Shown: positions 28,601 through 37,927 of the stretch, piece after piece
How the letters are laid out: each line of letters begins with the position of its first letter
How positions within the stretch are numbered: the stretch's first letter is position 1
Source: Marinobacter fuscus
GTDB lineage: Bacteria > Pseudomonadota > Gammaproteobacteria > Pseudomonadales > Oleiphilaceae
Reading direction: 5' to 3'
Assembly (NCBI RefSeq): GCF_003007675.1
Contig: NZ_PXNP01000110.1
Span: 62,001-126,000, forward strand
Length of the DNA: 64,000 bases
The notes under the pieces: model-generated
The model's database searches: none
What the model saw: the letters and a program-made list of their open reading frames with translations, nothing else
What the model was told of the DNA's origin: nothing
Translations under genes and position numbers: made by a program

Positions 28601-31600
28601 CATGAACCTCTACATTGAAAGTGCCCTGCGCAGTGTCGCCATCACCATCGACCACATCGAAAGCAAATGGCAGATCCACCAAGCCAATCGGATTGTTGCT
28701 GCCATCAATATGGTTGATAGGTTGGTGGAGCGTAAAGGTGTAATCCGCTGCGCTACTGCCAGGGTTGTTGATTTGAACCGTAAATACCGGGTCACCCGTC
28801 GGATTGTCTGCACCGTCATTCCGGTACGCGGTCAATGTGTGGCTATCATTGGTCGCGACGTACACCAGCTCAATCGGCGAGCTGTCGGGCGCATAGCCTG
28901 AGCTGATACCAAGATTTTCCAGGTCTGTTTGGTCGCTCGAGAAGCGGACATCAGCCACATCACCACCGGTTGCGGCGGCATCCGCGCCCACCCTGACATC
29001 CAGCGCTCCGTCGACGCTGATGGGCTGACCACCCGGATTACTACCGAGGGGCAAGCCAGCTTCGTAGACAGCGGTATCGGCCGGATTACCAACACTGGGC
29101 TCGTCATCAACGATATTGACCTTCAGGGTACCATTTGCCGTGACACTGGCGGCGCTGGCGTCTGTGACGCTGACAGCGATTTCCTCGAAGCCGTTGGTAT
29201 CCGCATAACTGCCAGTATCGTTGTCAAGGGGCTTCTGAAGCTCGTACGTGTATTCCAGATTCGCCTTGAGCGGCATACCGATGCTGGAATCACCACCAAG
29301 CCACTCGGTTACATCCAGATTGGTCAGGGTAATTGACCCTTGGGGCGTATCGATAACCTGATCGGTGGAGGCAAGCTGCAGCAATTGCGACAGACTGAAC
29401 GTTTGCGTACCGATGGTCACGCTGCCAAGGCCATCCGGGGTATCCAAACGGATCACCCCATCAGCCGTCTTACTCTCACCGGCCGGGCCACCTGGCGCCA
29501 ACTCCGACTCGTAGACGGTGATATCGCCGTCTACTTCAAAACTGCCGCTATTGCCATTCTCGTCCACCACGGTGAGACCCGGATCACCGTCGGTTCTGCC
29601 ATTGATGGTAATCGTGAGCGTGGTGGTGCTCCAGTCACCGTCTTCATCTTTGACGGTATAGCTGAAGGTGTCGACCAGGCTCTCGGAGTCCTTCAGGGCA
29701 TTGACATCGGCGTTAGCATTATCGAGCGTATAGGTATAGTTGCCATCACCCGTCATCAGCAACGTACCATATTGTCCGATAACACTTGTACCGACCGACG
29801 CTCCGTCATCCAGGTTCGTATTGTTACTGGCAGCATCCGGACCAGACTGCAGCCCTGTTACCACCAAATCACCGTCTGCGCTGGCAATATCTGTAACGTC
29901 ACCATCAGCTTGCTTATTGATGACGTTGCCTACGGCCGTGCCCGGGCTACTGTCTTCGGAAATCGAGTTGGTGTCGGCCTTCGCCTCCGGCTGAGTGTCT
30001 GTGATCAGGATGGTCAGATCCTGAGGGGCCGTAGACTGCCCGTTGTTGTCAGTCGCAGTAACGGTAAAGGCATCAGTAATACTGGCATCTCCGCCACTGT
30101 GGTCTTTCCTCATACCGTCCTGGCGGTAGTCATAGGTTACAACGCCCGTTGCAGGATCAAATCCTGTCAGCGTCAGCCTGCCCTCACTGCCGGCAATTTC
30201 TTTGGGTTGGCCCGAAAGGTTCATCAACTCCTCGGCTGTAATCGCAGCACCACCAACGGAAATCTCTTTCAACCCGTCCGGCGTCGTCACCTTGAACGTG
30301 CCGGTAACCGGAACATCGGCATCTTCAGCAATAGTGTGATGACCTACTTCGGCATCGTTATGATCTGTGACAGAGAGACTGGGAGCTCCGTCACTTAACC
30401 CCGTTACCGTAACCGTCAACGTAGCCGTATCCGTGCCACCTTCGCCGTCACTGACCGTATAACTGATACTGGTTGTCGCCTCTTCTCCAGGATTCAGGCC
30501 AGCGAACTCTCCGCTCGGTTCAAAACGGTAGCTGCCATCCGGATAAACGGTAAACGTACCTCCATTGTTGCCGGGAACCGTTACACCGCCCGCATCTACC
30601 GGCTTCTCGTTGCTCTGGCCGGGCGTCTGGACTGTCGAAACCTGAAGACTGTCACCGTCTGGGTCACTGTCATTGGGCAGCAGGCCGCTTGTATCGGCAA
30701 CATCAATTGGCGTGTTTTCATCAGTGCGGTTCTCATCGTCTACGGCATCTGGTGGCGGATTGGACACAGTCCAGGTAAAGCTTTTGGTACGGGAATCGCC
30801 ACTGTCGTTGGTCGCCGTTACAGTTACCTGGTAAACACCGTTAATGCCCCCCTGACTGGCGGACGGAGTCAGCTTACCCGTAATTGCTCCGGTATTGGGG
30901 TCAAATATCAGACCCTGTGGCAAGCCCGAAATCCCATAGTTGTGAGTGCCGGTCAGGTCACTGAACAGATCATCAAGGTCCAGAGCTACCGTAATATCGT
31001 CACTGTCAACATCCTTCTGGTCTGGCGGTGTCCCTGGCTTGGGCACAGGGCCCGGACCGGGACCAGGCACCGGATCGGGGTCTGGCTCGGGCTCTGGCTC
31101 GGGCTCGGGCTCTGGCTCTGGCTCCGGTTCTGGCTCCGGCTCAGGCTCCGGTTCTGGCTCCGGCTCCGGTTCTGGCTCAGGCTCAGGCTCAGGCTCAGGC
31201 TCCGGTTCTGGTTCTGGTTCTGGTTCTGGTTCGGGCTCTGGTGTTAAACCCGGGAGGTCTGCTGCTTTTTCTCTCGGCTCGGGTTCAATGTTGTCTTGCC
31301 TTGTTTCCAGTACTTCGGTCTGATCCGGCCACTCCATGGACAATGGCGTAAGAAGTTCACGAATAGCAGCGACCGACAGCGGTGTAATGCCGTCGGCTTC
31401 AACAATTTCGGCAATCTTTACCAACTGAACAAACCCGTGCCCTTCTGCAACCGGCCCACCGGCGCGATTGTCGCGAACACCGCTTTGCGCCTCGGCTTCT
31501 TCACCAGCGGCAGTGGCTGGCAAGTGAACAACCGGAATTTCGCCCTGCTCTGCTGCCAACTCCGACTCCGGCTTGCCACCCACAAAGGCGATGGTGCGCT

Positions 31601-31757
31601 GTCCGCCAAAATTTAGCACAACGCGACTGGTTGCCGTGGTGACAAGCGACTCCCCCGGCTGCATCTGATCCCCTGATGCCAGCAAACGTTGTTCACCGGA
31701 TGCATCTTGCACCCATGCCAGTCCACTCACAGAAATCACAGTCGCTACAGTATTCAT
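22665..31757 (-). CDS. Giant LapA-like repeat adhesin, type I secreted, with retention module
   Basis: A 3030-aa surface adhesin. Residues 1-95 form a LapA-type retention module that should plug the outer-membrane exporter. It is followed by PATAAGEE, whose TAAG (82-85) matches the cleavage motif of LapG proteases. Next are an acidic linker and a run of about 26 Pro-Glu pairs (about 173-224). From about 255 to 2870 come tandem Ig/cadherin/VCBS-like domains rich in Asp and Thr ([47 protein letters not shown]), as expected of Ca2+-rigidified extenders. The C-terminus has one RTX-like GFGGEDTI and a VC_A0849-type secretion signal region. AAAGAGG precedes the ATG. It lies 57 bp after the HlyD-type gene, last in the T1SS operon. 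lapD/lapG are not in this window, so the release machinery must be elsewhere. Confidence 0.92.
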   Translation of the reverse strand: MNTVATVISVSGLAWVQDASGEQRLLASGDQMQPGESLVTTATSRVVLNFGGQRTIAFVGGKPESELAAEQGEIPVVHLPATAAGEEAEAQSGVRDNRAGGPVAEGHGFVQLVKIAEIVEADGITPLSVAAIRELLTPLSMEWPDQTEVLETRQDNIEPEPREKAADLPGLTPEPEPEPEPEPEPEPEPEPEPEPEPEPEPEPEPEPEPEPEPEPEPEPEPEPEPDPDPVPGPGPGPVPKPGTPPDQKDVDSDDITVALDLDDLFSDLTGTHNYGISGLPQGLIFDPNTGAITGKLTPSASQGGINGVYQVTVTATNDSGDSRTKSFTWTVSNPPPDAVDDENRTDENTPIDVADTSGLLPNDSDPDGDSLQVSTVQTPGQSNEKPVDAGGVTVPGNNGGTFTVYPDGSYRFEPSGEFAGLNPGEEATTSISYTVSDGEGGTDTATLTVTVTGLSDGAPSLSVTDHNDAEVGHHTIAEDADVPVTGTFKVTTPDGLKEISVGGAAITAEELMNLSGQPKEIAGSEGRLTLTGFDPATGVVTYDYRQDGMRKDHSGGDASITDAFTVTATDNNGQSTAPQDLTILITDTQPEAKADTNSISEDSSPGTAVGNVINKQADGDVTDIASADGDLVVTGLQSGPDAASNNTNLDDGASVGTSVIGQYGTLLMTGDGNYTYTLDNANADVNALKDSESLVDTFSYTVKDEDGDWSTTTLTITINGRTDGDPGLTVVDENGNSGSFEVDGDITVYESELAPGGPAGESKTADGVIRLDTPDGLGSVTIGTQTFSLSQLLQLASTDQVIDTPQGSITLTNLDVTEWLGGDSSIGMPLKANLEYTYELQKPLDNDTGSYADTNGFEEIAVSVTDASAASVTANGTLKVNIVDDEPSVGNPADTAVYEAGLPLGSNPGGQPISVDGALDVRVGADAAATGGDVADVRFSSDQTDLENLGISSGYAPDSSPIELVYVATNDSHTLTAYRNDGADNPTGDPVFTVQINNPGSSAADYTFTLHQPINHIDGSNNPIGLVDLPFAFDVVDGDGDTAQGTFNVEVHDDGDAAGGERKITVDEDSSLTFNTSADATKENTEILAGGPSYGTVVVEPDGRITYTPNADYSGNDSFTYKTTNGGDITEVTVTVTVNPIADLPTISAADTVLTTPEDNPVALGLKNPGRSGDQTDQNVAGAADGDNPELLGPVILSGLTDGAQLLDASGAVLLTSDGSEISINLSDSGNQINDMSATDLTLTVAEYEALQVLPPPESHKDMEVTATVSSYEVDENGNRLFKKDEDGNPLPDQLPGKEASVTVAVEVTAVTDPIGLSFTDDSKAFSQEISEDTPFNLSSLLKVTYPQDHTAGNEEQAATGQTDIDGSEERWFEISGLPVGSTINGIEVTAGSQPIRVDAPGLSTSNTDLPAIDFVVPKDFSGSMDNITITLKAQDRDDDSSVTTAVEVDSVILNLTAQPTVDDLAVDGVETPEDTAVTFLANVKPGDEDGSEAITGITVKDIPEGWGVQDHAGNDVTVTGGVFTVPPEDLSGSAPNYLNYTITPPGHSSLDATLKLDVSVQDEGNVSGLTTAEKTFNDVPLKVTVTPVAETVDTDSNGADGNDVTIVPSHKFSDSGEEDQWLTLGVDGSFELASNWSNEDGKAPNTAGTGVSGGTGGEDTYALLTPYQVKDNNLELNENGAALEGSIFRYSDGANTHDVVFNGEPVNIPVEYLNSVEFKGPKNFSGVVKIKVQAGTVDYDEDTGEPTDMALSGESWLTNMIVNPVADQVTLTVNARVTTREDEATALNIVPVSSDDSETFTVTIGSIPDGASITYTHNGTEYVIGKDFDTSGIEGLQLTTGSDGAFSLEIEDFKVSNQPTLTPPQDSNEPINLKVRAEAVDQFEYIDETGAKVSSPVSKTASQELDINITVQGVPDAPLLDLAQDYDASGNELADGAPRNYQNYDEDGGVQAGGALDVSLSDLIKTFGSGETGVNSGGSDGSETVTLRINGLPEGFNLVGAGSALGGSGEARLWVIKESQLNSVKITLPPNYSGTVNFTAQPVVTENDNDSETFFDPQNVSFTVTPAPEATLNIRSDLVEDTIGKLDLSAVHQNGDADEFISEVKIKAVEGFTFYSDAGGSNPITADEHGFYVISGSGVNSVYVKAGANFSGTQQLDIEYYKVTDPSNDGTVGEVTVQKDPTTHTLIVSAVTDDIGAALGDITGVVGSGDSFTYEGDTATINGTGTITATVDITQQADVSANNQADTDGSEQLTHMVITGVPQGVSVEGAIQTGLGQWLITTDNSFSSDTLSKNVIFNVSGFAGDVSGQSVTITAYSKDDGADNQKKAEVSFNLMINQGPGDAIELPDVSLKDKETGQTEDVSFSLADQVGGSGPNGEIISGGSLDTYDVTVTLRTSPDDETVFTDAGGNALTRTEVIENGIPVVLWTKSVSVNSGDDANAKLDGLLNDIKVQAPEHANDNNLAGGLPLDVTVSVHTDGVSKQDQLDSSISLAPVTDPTTVTVEAAPVGEGEDISLKISLKNQPDGIFSSVEGDTLYVQLGDTGLAGDLLDADGNTLTSNGDGVYEVPLNASGQPPALTFRPDAGQPHQTGSLTVNAWVNNTETGASTTLKSEGTGTLTIEKSNSGFEATITASGNEQTQDLAAPEPIELELSGKGLVDTDEVIDAAFINGLPPGFVVYVGSDAATAGLANNAGKDASGNNIWSLPIDSAANSLPGYMAVVPPKNWSGTLAGLKLTVMSGESGLEPTGSNIAFDLVVNPVADGITLNPTLSFGEAGDVIKLNLNAAMKDPVANDFGVATDAHTERTTLELNGFTDGEKTLFYVGGTELDADRVTFADGKHIITGLTQAELDTLGVMHSPTNGDMNITVNASTQEVDASGNAVGVPTGSVSGTVKVNVSGKLPTSGDDNLLWSGEAIDGFGGEDTIQLRFGESLDGTQLSDKLSNIEVLDMSSNGASSITSLSAGDVLSMTDADNILRIDGNANEDSLTLDMVTDGGWAKGASADGYTTYTATVDSQSIQLEVSNSLIVD
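31083..31243 (-). repeat. Hexanucleotide tandem repeat encoding (Pro-Glu)n
   Basis: About 26 six-base units (CCAGAG/CCGGAG/CCTGAG variants on the coding strand) give an uninterrupted PEPE run. Six-base units keep the frame, so slippage would only change linker length between the retention module and the extender. Interruptions by synonymous variants suggest partial stabilisation. Confidence 0.9.
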
Positions 31758-31814
31758 ATCCGCCTCTTTACTTTTTGGTGCACCGCTATTACGGGCTTCG
31801 CCGATTCCGTTTGG

Positions 31815-33239
31815 TCAGCGCTCACCCAGAGCGTTAGCTTTGGCACGTAAAACAGGTTTGAGCAGGTAGGCGAGCACACTGCGCTCGCCGGTGATAATGT
31901 CCAGTTGCGCGGTCATCCCGGGCATCACTTCCAGGTGATCCGACAATGCTTTTTCATCGGTGATCGCCCGAACCAGGTAATAGGTATTTTCGTTACGGTC
32001 GGTAATCGTATCGGCACTGATATGCTGCACCTGAGCCGGAATGCCGCCGTAAATCGAGAAATCGTAGGCATGCAGCTTGATCATTGCGGGTAAACCCGGG
32101 CGCAGAAACGCGATATCGCGCGGGGCAATTTTCGCCTCAATCAGCAAGCGGTCATCTGCAGGAACAATTTCGATAACCGCATCACCCTGGGCAATCACCC
32201 CTCCCGTGGTGTTATAAAGCACCCGCTGCACGGTGCCTGATACCGGCGCCCTCAGTTCAGCCGCTTTAACCCTGTCTGCAAGGGCTACTGCGCCCTCTTT
32301 CAGGCCGCCAAGCTCGGCCGAGGCATCACTGAGCTCGGTACGCCAGCGGTTACGGGCCGCGTGGCGGACTTCGCCAATTTTCGCTTCGGCCTCTTCCACG
32401 GCTGCCCGTTGGCGCTCGGTCTCTGCTTCTGCCCGTCGCAATTCGCCCAGCGCCGCTGCCAGATCCCGCTCAAGCCGCAGCAGCTCGACTTCGGAAACTG
32501 CACCGGACGCCAGTAATGGCCGGGTAACATTCAGTTCCTGTCGCGACAACTGTACAGCCCGACTCGCTGCTCGTGTTTTTGCCTGGGCTTCCTGCAGGCC
32601 GCGCTGCTGCTGGCTCAACTGTTCCCGCGCCACCGTAAGGCGCTGCTCGTATTCGTTAAGGCTTTCGGTAAAAAACGCCTTTTCGCGGCGGATGACGGCC
32701 TGCCGGGCCGGTGTGCTCGCCTCACCAGGTTGCCAGTCAACATCCGTGAGCAACGCCGTCAGCCGATCAACCTTGGCCTGAAGCGCGAATATACGCACCT
32801 CGGTTTCCTGAAAACTGGCCACAAACCGGGTGGGGTCGATCTTGACCAGAAGATCACCGGCAGATACCCGGTCACCCTCGCGCACGTAAAGCTCCCGCAC
32901 CACGCCGCCATCGGTGGACTGTACTACCTGCAACTGGCTGGCGGGGATCACCTTGCCTTCACCCCGGGCCACCTCTTCGATGGTCGCGAGCGATGCCCAA
33001 ACCAGCAGCGAGATGAAAACCACCAGAATGATATAGAGCAATCCGCGGGCACCGGGCTCGCGGGATTCAATAATGCTGAACTCAGCCTCCTGCGCCCAGT
33101 CACCCCGCTCCTGGGGCAGGCGACTTAACAAGGGGCTCATCAGCACACCGGCAACACGGCCAGAACGCTCCCCGGATGAGGTGAGTCGCTCCAGGCCGGA
33201 AAAGCCCTTCTGCTCTATCTGCTCGGCACCCCCGCTCAT
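31815..33239 (-). CDS. lapC: HlyD-family type I secretion adaptor (LapC-like)
   Basis: A 474-aa membrane fusion protein that links the ABC exporter to the TolC-type channel. An N-terminal cytosolic tail is followed by one membrane helix (about 60-80, LLYIILVVFISLLVWASLA), the HlyD barrel-lipoyl start (EGKVIPASQLQVVQSTDGGVVRELYVREGDRV), a long alpha-hairpin coiled coil (about 150-310) and the closing half-motif (LRAPVSGTVQRVLYNTTGGVI). Its ATG overlaps the stop of the ABC gene (ATGA). The tail of about 55 residues before the membrane helix is within the range of Lap-type adaptors. Symbol by analogy to Pseudomonas lapC. Confidence 0.92.
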   Translation of the reverse strand: MSGGAEQIEQKGFSGLERLTSSGERSGRVAGVLMSPLLSRLPQERGDWAQEAEFSIIESREPGARGLLYIILVVFISLLVWASLATIEEVARGEGKVIPASQLQVVQSTDGGVVRELYVREGDRVSAGDLLVKIDPTRFVASFQETEVRIFALQAKVDRLTALLTDVDWQPGEASTPARQAVIRREKAFFTESLNEYEQRLTVAREQLSQQQRGLQEAQAKTRAASRAVQLSRQELNVTRPLLASGAVSEVELLRLERDLAAALGELRRAEAETERQRAAVEEAEAKIGEVRHAARNRWRTELSDASAELGGLKEGAVALADRVKAAELRAPVSGTVQRVLYNTTGGVIAQGDAVIEIVPADDRLLIEAKIAPRDIAFLRPGLPAMIKLHAYDFSIYGGIPAQVQHISADTITDRNENTYYLVRAITDEKALSDHLEVMPGMTAQLDIITGERSVLAYLLKPVLRAKANALGER

Positions 33240-35380
33240 GCGGCGGCCCTCTTCAGTTTGCCCTGGGCCAGCGCCTCCAGAATCTGCTGTTTGGGGCCGT
33301 CTGCAATCAGGCGCCCTTTATCCAGCACAATCAGTCGATCGACCAGCTGCAGCAGACTGGTGCGGTGGGTAATCAGCATCAGGGTTTTGTCCTGGGCGTA
33401 AACTTTGAGTTCACGGCAAATATGCTGTTCCATCATGCTGTCCATGGCGCTGGCAGGTTCATCCAGCAACAGCACGGGCGCATCTGAAAGCAAAGCCCGG
33501 GCCAGTGCGACGGTTTGCTGCTGCCCGCCAGACAGTGAGCGGCCCAACTCACCCACCTGGCGCGACCAGCCATCCGCCTGCGGCCCAATAAGCGTACTCA
33601 GCCCGGACACCTGCACCGCTTGCTGCAGGTGCCGGGGATCAACGTTATCAACGCCAAGGGTTACATTGTCGTAAACGCTGCCATTTATCAGCTGAAGGTC
33701 TTGTGGCAGGTATCCGATACCACGGCGCAGCTCGGCCGGATCCAGCTGGGCCGTGTTGACACCATCAAGCAGCACACTGCCTTCAGTAGGCTGATAAAGG
33801 CCAAGAATCAGCTTTTCCAATGTGCTCTTGCCAGATCCTGCTGCGCCGATAACGCCTACCTTTTCTCCGGCCGCAATACGCATTGAAATACCGTTAAGCG
33901 CTGCGCGAGCCTCACCCGGGTAGGTGAAGCTCAGATTACAAAACTCGATATCGCCACGAACCTGCTGGCCGCTCACCGGCTGCTGATGCCCGCTACGCTC
34001 CTGCGGTGTTGCCATCACGTCGTCCAACATTTTCAGGGCTGAAGCGGCCTGGTGGTATTGGGTCAGCAGCGCAGCTGTCTGAGATACCGGCGCCATTGCC
34101 CGGGAGCTCAGCATATACGCCGCAATCAGGCCTCCCTGGCTCATCTGGCCATCGATTACCAGATAGACACCGATGATGATCATGGTTACCGCAACGGTTT
34201 GCTGAACCCAGGCCGCCCCCGTGCTCACAGAGGCACCCAACAGGCGCTGACGGCTACTGGAGCCGGACAGAAAACGGGTGGCCTGCTCCCATTGGCGCTG
34301 CATCCTCCCGGTGGCGTTCAGACTTTTCAGCACAGGCAGGCAGGTAAGACTTTCAATAACGCCCGCGCTGCGCTGGGCACTGACCTGTCCCGACACATCC
34401 GCCAGTCGGCGCATTTGCTGCTGCACCGACAGGGCATAGAGCAGCAACAACAAAGCACCAAGGCCAACCGGTACCGCCATCAGCGGTGCGATCAACACAA
34501 TGATAACGAGGAACAACAGGAAAAACGGCAGGTCGATCAGCGCGGTAACCACCATGCTGCCGCAAAATGCGCGCACGCTCTCAAAGCCCTGAATGCTGCC
34601 TGCGAGCGTGCCAACTGAAGCTGGCGCATGCTCAAGGCGCATACCCAGCACGCGCTCCATCACTTTGGCCGACAGGCGATTGTCTGCCCGCCCGGCAGCC
34701 AGTTCAACAAACCAGCTGCGCAGCATTCGCAAAACCAGATCGGCGATAACCACAATGCCTACCCCGGCCGCCAGCACCCACAGGGTCGCTGTCGTCTGAT
34801 TGGGCACTACCCGATCGTATACATTCATTACAAACAGCGGCATGGCCAGTGCAAACAGGTTGATGCACAGCGACGCCACCAGAACATCCCGATAGATCCG
34901 GCGATTACCACGAATGACAGACCAGAACCAGTGGCCGCTGTCAGCACTGGCGGCGTTTTCTGCCGCTACGTCGCCAAGCTGAAGCAAAGGCCTGCAATAA
35001 ACCACCACACCTGCGTAATCATCCTGCAAATCTGCGAACGTGAGGGACTGCTCTTCCATGCCCAGTTCGGGTACCCGAACCCGGGCCAGACCCGCCTCGC
35101 TGTCCAGATGGGTCAACACACAGGCCCGGTTTCCCTTGAGTATCAGAATGCACGGCAACCACCGGCTGTTGATCCGGACAAGGGGTTGGCGCAGCATTCG
35201 CGCACGCATACCCGCCCGCTCGGCAGCCCGTGGCAGCATCCCGGGGGTAAGCTGGCCCTGCCGCAACGGCAGGCCCTCAGTCAGGGCATCGCGAGTGCGT
35301 GACTGCCCGTGATCCGCTGCCAGCCACAACAGGCACTGGCTCAACGGATCGTCGTGCAGGATAGCGGCTTCGGCTGTCAT
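33236..35380 (-). CDS. lapB: Type I secretion ABC transporter (LapB-like)
   Basis: A 714-aa permease-ATPase that energises adhesin export. Residues 1-130 form a C39-peptidase-like domain without a convincing catalytic Cys/His/Asp set, so it should bind rather than cleave substrate, as usual for RTX and giant-adhesin exporters. Six membrane helices follow (about 155-430). The ATPase has Walker A GAAGSGKST, signature LSGGQQQ and Walker B VLLLDEPASAMD. The stop of the TolC-type gene lies 2 bp upstream of the ATG, and the downstream HlyD gene overlaps by 4 bp, so the three are one transcript. Confidence 0.94.
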   Translation of the reverse strand: MTAEAAILHDDPLSQCLLWLAADHGQSRTRDALTEGLPLRQGQLTPGMLPRAAERAGMRARMLRQPLVRINSRWLPCILILKGNRACVLTHLDSEAGLARVRVPELGMEEQSLTFADLQDDYAGVVVYCRPLLQLGDVAAENAASADSGHWFWSVIRGNRRIYRDVLVASLCINLFALAMPLFVMNVYDRVVPNQTTATLWVLAAGVGIVVIADLVLRMLRSWFVELAAGRADNRLSAKVMERVLGMRLEHAPASVGTLAGSIQGFESVRAFCGSMVVTALIDLPFFLLFLVIIVLIAPLMAVPVGLGALLLLLYALSVQQQMRRLADVSGQVSAQRSAGVIESLTCLPVLKSLNATGRMQRQWEQATRFLSGSSSRQRLLGASVSTGAAWVQQTVAVTMIIIGVYLVIDGQMSQGGLIAAYMLSSRAMAPVSQTAALLTQYHQAASALKMLDDVMATPQERSGHQQPVSGQQVRGDIEFCNLSFTYPGEARAALNGISMRIAAGEKVGVIGAAGSGKSTLEKLILGLYQPTEGSVLLDGVNTAQLDPAELRRGIGYLPQDLQLINGSVYDNVTLGVDNVDPRHLQQAVQVSGLSTLIGPQADGWSRQVGELGRSLSGGQQQTVALARALLSDAPVLLLDEPASAMDSMMEQHICRELKVYAQDKTLMLITHRTSLLQLVDRLIVLDKGRLIADGPKQQILEALAQGKLKRAAA

Positions 35381-35382
35381 AC

Positions 35383-36807
35383 TCAGCGCATTTCAACCTG
35401 AACCAGCGCGTCTGATACTGCCGCACAGTACTGCGCAGGTAACGCCTGGTCGCTCTGCCCGGGAGCGAGATCAGTCAGGCCTTCCAGCGCAGGCGCCATG
35501 CCCAGGGTGTCGAGCAGCTGCCCCATGGTGTTAAGCACCTGCAAGCGGTTCAGCAAGAGGTCATACTCGGCCTGAATGTAGTTGCGATCGGCCTGGAAGG
35601 CTTCGTTCTCGGAATCCAGAACATCCAGTAACGACCGGCGACCAATACTGTACTGGCTACGATAGGCCTTCACTACCTGAAACGACGAAGAGCGATGGTC
35701 TGCCAGCAGGCTGAGCTTCTGTTCAAGGTTGCCTTGCTCCGCCCAGGCAATGGTCGCCGTTTGGCGAAGGTCGACACAGGCTTTATCTCGCAGGCTCTCG
35801 GCCTGGCCAATACGGCGATGGGCGGCTCGCTGGGCCGCGCGATCACTGCCACCGTTGTAGAGGTTGTAGCGCAGCCGCAGTTCAACCAGGCTTTCGTCGC
35901 CAAAGCTGTCGCGATCTGTGCGCTTGTCAAAACCGTTGTTGTTTTGGTAGAAGCCGTGGCGCAGCCCCAGTTCCAGTGTCGGATAGTTGTTTGATTTCGC
36001 GACTGTCAGTGAGGAACGGGCCGCGTCGATATTGGCAAAAGCCGCATGAATGGACGGGTTATTTGCAAACGCCGTTTCCAGAACCGGTTCCAGCTGCCCC
36101 GGCACGCTGATGGTCAGCTCATGAACCGGCTGCATCCTGGCCGGAGGAGCGCTGCCGACCAGGCGCTGATAACGGGCAGTAACGCTTTGCAGATTGCTGA
36201 TTTCCGTGCGCAAATTCGAGCGGGCCAGCGCCAGGCGACCTTCGGCCTGATACAGATCGGCGCGGTTACCGACACCCTGCTCAGAACGCTCATCAACCTG
36301 TTTGCGCACCAGCAAATGGTCATCCACATTCACCTGGGCAAGCTCGACGAGATGGCGATAACGCACAACATCCAGGTACGCCCGGGCCACTTCCAGCGCC
36401 TTGTCTTCAGCTTCACTGCGCAGGCGGTAATACTGCTCCTGAACCTGCGACTCGGCTTCGTCTACACGGCCACGCACGCTGAAGCCGTCGAACAACAGCT
36501 GTGTTACCGACAGCTCTGCGTAACTGCGATTGTAGCTTCCACGATTGTCGTAATCCCGACTTGCCCGCCCAAGCGACATGTCGAGATCCAGGCTGGGAAG
36601 GAAGCCGCCTTCATCCTTCCGCTTTTCTGCCTGCAGCACGCTCAGGGCCTCAGCTTCAAAACGGACTTCCGGGTTGTCCTCAATCGCACCAGCGACTACC
36701 TCTTGCAGGCTTTTTGCAGATACCTGAGATCCGGCCAGAAGTAACAAACCCGTGGCTACCGAGCGGGCCAGAAAGCCCCGCTTAAAACATGCGTGTACCC
36801 CGTACAT
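35383..36807 (-). CDS. lapE: TolC-family outer-membrane channel for type I secretion (LapE-like)
   Basis: A 474-aa TolC-type protein. I place the start at 36807 (GGAGAGG six bases upstream), which yields a signal peptide ending near GSQVSA; the frame is open 25 codons further but adds no plausible leader. Two repeats of the OEP fold are visible, with typical segments ELSVTQLLFDGFSVRGRVDEAESQ and LRLRYNLYNGGSDRAAQRAAHRR. It is the first gene of the exporter-adhesin operon. In Lap systems the retention module of the adhesin stays threaded in this channel. The 191-bp gap to the upstream response-regulator gene should hold the operon promoter, but I cannot point to a convincing one. Confidence 0.92.
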   Translation of the reverse strand: MYGVHACFKRGFLARSVATGLLLLAGSQVSAKSLQEVVAGAIEDNPEVRFEAEALSVLQAEKRKDEGGFLPSLDLDMSLGRASRDYDNRGSYNRSYAELSVTQLLFDGFSVRGRVDEAESQVQEQYYRLRSEAEDKALEVARAYLDVVRYRHLVELAQVNVDDHLLVRKQVDERSEQGVGNRADLYQAEGRLALARSNLRTEISNLQSVTARYQRLVGSAPPARMQPVHELTISVPGQLEPVLETAFANNPSIHAAFANIDAARSSLTVAKSNNYPTLELGLRHGFYQNNNGFDKRTDRDSFGDESLVELRLRYNLYNGGSDRAAQRAAHRRIGQAESLRDKACVDLRQTATIAWAEQGNLEQKLSLLADHRSSSFQVVKAYRSQYSIGRRSLLDVLDSENEAFQADRNYIQAEYDLLLNRLQVLNTMGQLLDTLGMAPALEGLTDLAPGQSDQALPAQYCAAVSDALVQVEMR

Positions 36808-36998
36808 ATATCGCCTCTCCTTCACAGGCCTGCAGCAAAGTTGAAAAATGAGGTTGCCGGGCAAACGCTGCGCACACTGCAAGGCAACCTGGATGGCACT
36901 TGATAAATGCCGCTATATGCATAACTGAATTTTAACCAAACGCTTGTAAGCCACTTCTGAAAAAGCGGCGAAAACCTTTGCCCGAGGGAAAAGAAGCA

Positions 36999-37808
36999 TT
37001 ACTGACTGGAGGGGGGTGCATCCTTTAAAGAAGCGTTATTGATGCGCCGGTATTCTCGAGGAGAAATGCCTTCGACAGCACGAAAGGCAGTGGAAAAATT
37101 GGACGCGCTGCTGAAGCCGGTTTGTGCAGCTACCTCTTCAATGCTGATCTGGTCGTTTCGCAGAAGCCTGCGAGCCTGCTGCATGCGGGCAGTGCGAATG
37201 TAGGCAAACACCGTAGTCCCCAGGCGAGCCCGGAAAACCTTCGACAGGCGTTTCTCGTAAGTTCCCACTGCTTGCGCCAATTCCGGCAACGCTGGCGGCG
37301 ATACAAGATCCGCCTCGATAAGGCTGATGGCAGCCCTGAGAATAACATCCTCCTGGCTTAGATCCTGCGGCTCTTCTGCCTCCTGCTGTTCCCGGGCTTG
37401 AAGCAGGCGTGCCATGTGCAGACCAACCCGTATTCTGGCCAACACCTCTCGAGGCTCGAACGGCTTGGCAATGAAGTCTACGGCTCCCAGCTCAAACCCT
37501 TCCAACCGCTCTTCTACCGAAGTGCTGGCAGACAAAAACAGTACCGGAACATCTTTCGTAACAGGCGATTCCCGCAGTAAGCGGCACACCGAAAAACCGC
37601 TCATATCGGGCATGTGTAAGTCGAGAATGATCAGGTCTGGCCGCGCCGCCAGCGCTCGCTGGTAGCCCGACCGGGCCGTGATCGCCTGGGAAACCCGGAA
37701 ATGCTCGGTTTCCAGCAAGCTGACAAGAGGCACCAATACCTCGGGCTGGTCATCAATTAGCAGAATGCGTGGCTTGGTTTGCGGGGGCATCAGGCAGACT
37801 TCTTCCAT
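36999..37808 (-). CDS. Response regulator with AraC-type DNA-binding domain
   Basis: A 269-aa two-component regulator. The receiver (about 13-130) is canonical: DD at 19-20, phosphoacceptor Asp63 in DLIILDLHMP, Ser in FLSAS and Lys in AKPF. A linker helix follows, then a C-terminal AraC/XylS pair of helix-turn-helices (about 160-262; ISIEEVAAQTGFSSASNFSTAFRAVEG, ISPREYRR). It is encoded just upstream of, and co-oriented with, the TolC/ABC/HlyD/adhesin operon, so control of that operon is likely. The hybrid kinase at the far end of the adhesin gene is the obvious cognate sensor. Start could also be Met7 (37790). Confidence 0.92.
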   Translation of the reverse strand: MEEVCLMPPQTKPRILLIDDQPEVLVPLVSLLETEHFRVSQAITARSGYQRALAARPDLIILDLHMPDMSGFSVCRLLRESPVTKDVPVLFLSASTSVEERLEGFELGAVDFIAKPFEPREVLARIRVGLHMARLLQAREQQEAEEPQDLSQEDVILRAAISLIEADLVSPPALPELAQAVGTYEKRLSKVFRARLGTTVFAYIRTARMQQARRLLRNDQISIEEVAAQTGFSSASNFSTAFRAVEGISPREYRRINNASLKDAPPSSQ

Positions 37809-37927
37809 GTCACTGTCGGATAACCATGGCAGGATACCACTTATTTCACAGTAATAAACCTGACATCACATTTGACTCTAACGATATAACAGTCACCGCG
37901 AGTCGCTGCTTTATTGCCGCTCCGGGC

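Noticed and set aside
31083..31243. Tandem short repeats that might be taken for a CRISPR array
   Set aside because: The units are contiguous six-base codon pairs inside a coding frame, with no spacers and no cas genes.
22707..31616. Several long open frames on the + strand opposite the giant adhesin gene (e.g. 23349-24149, 24681-25673, 29340-30398)
   Set aside because: They are antisense to a continuous 3030-codon gene with clear domain repeats, lack family motifs and ribosome sites, and arise from the biased codon use of the adhesin.
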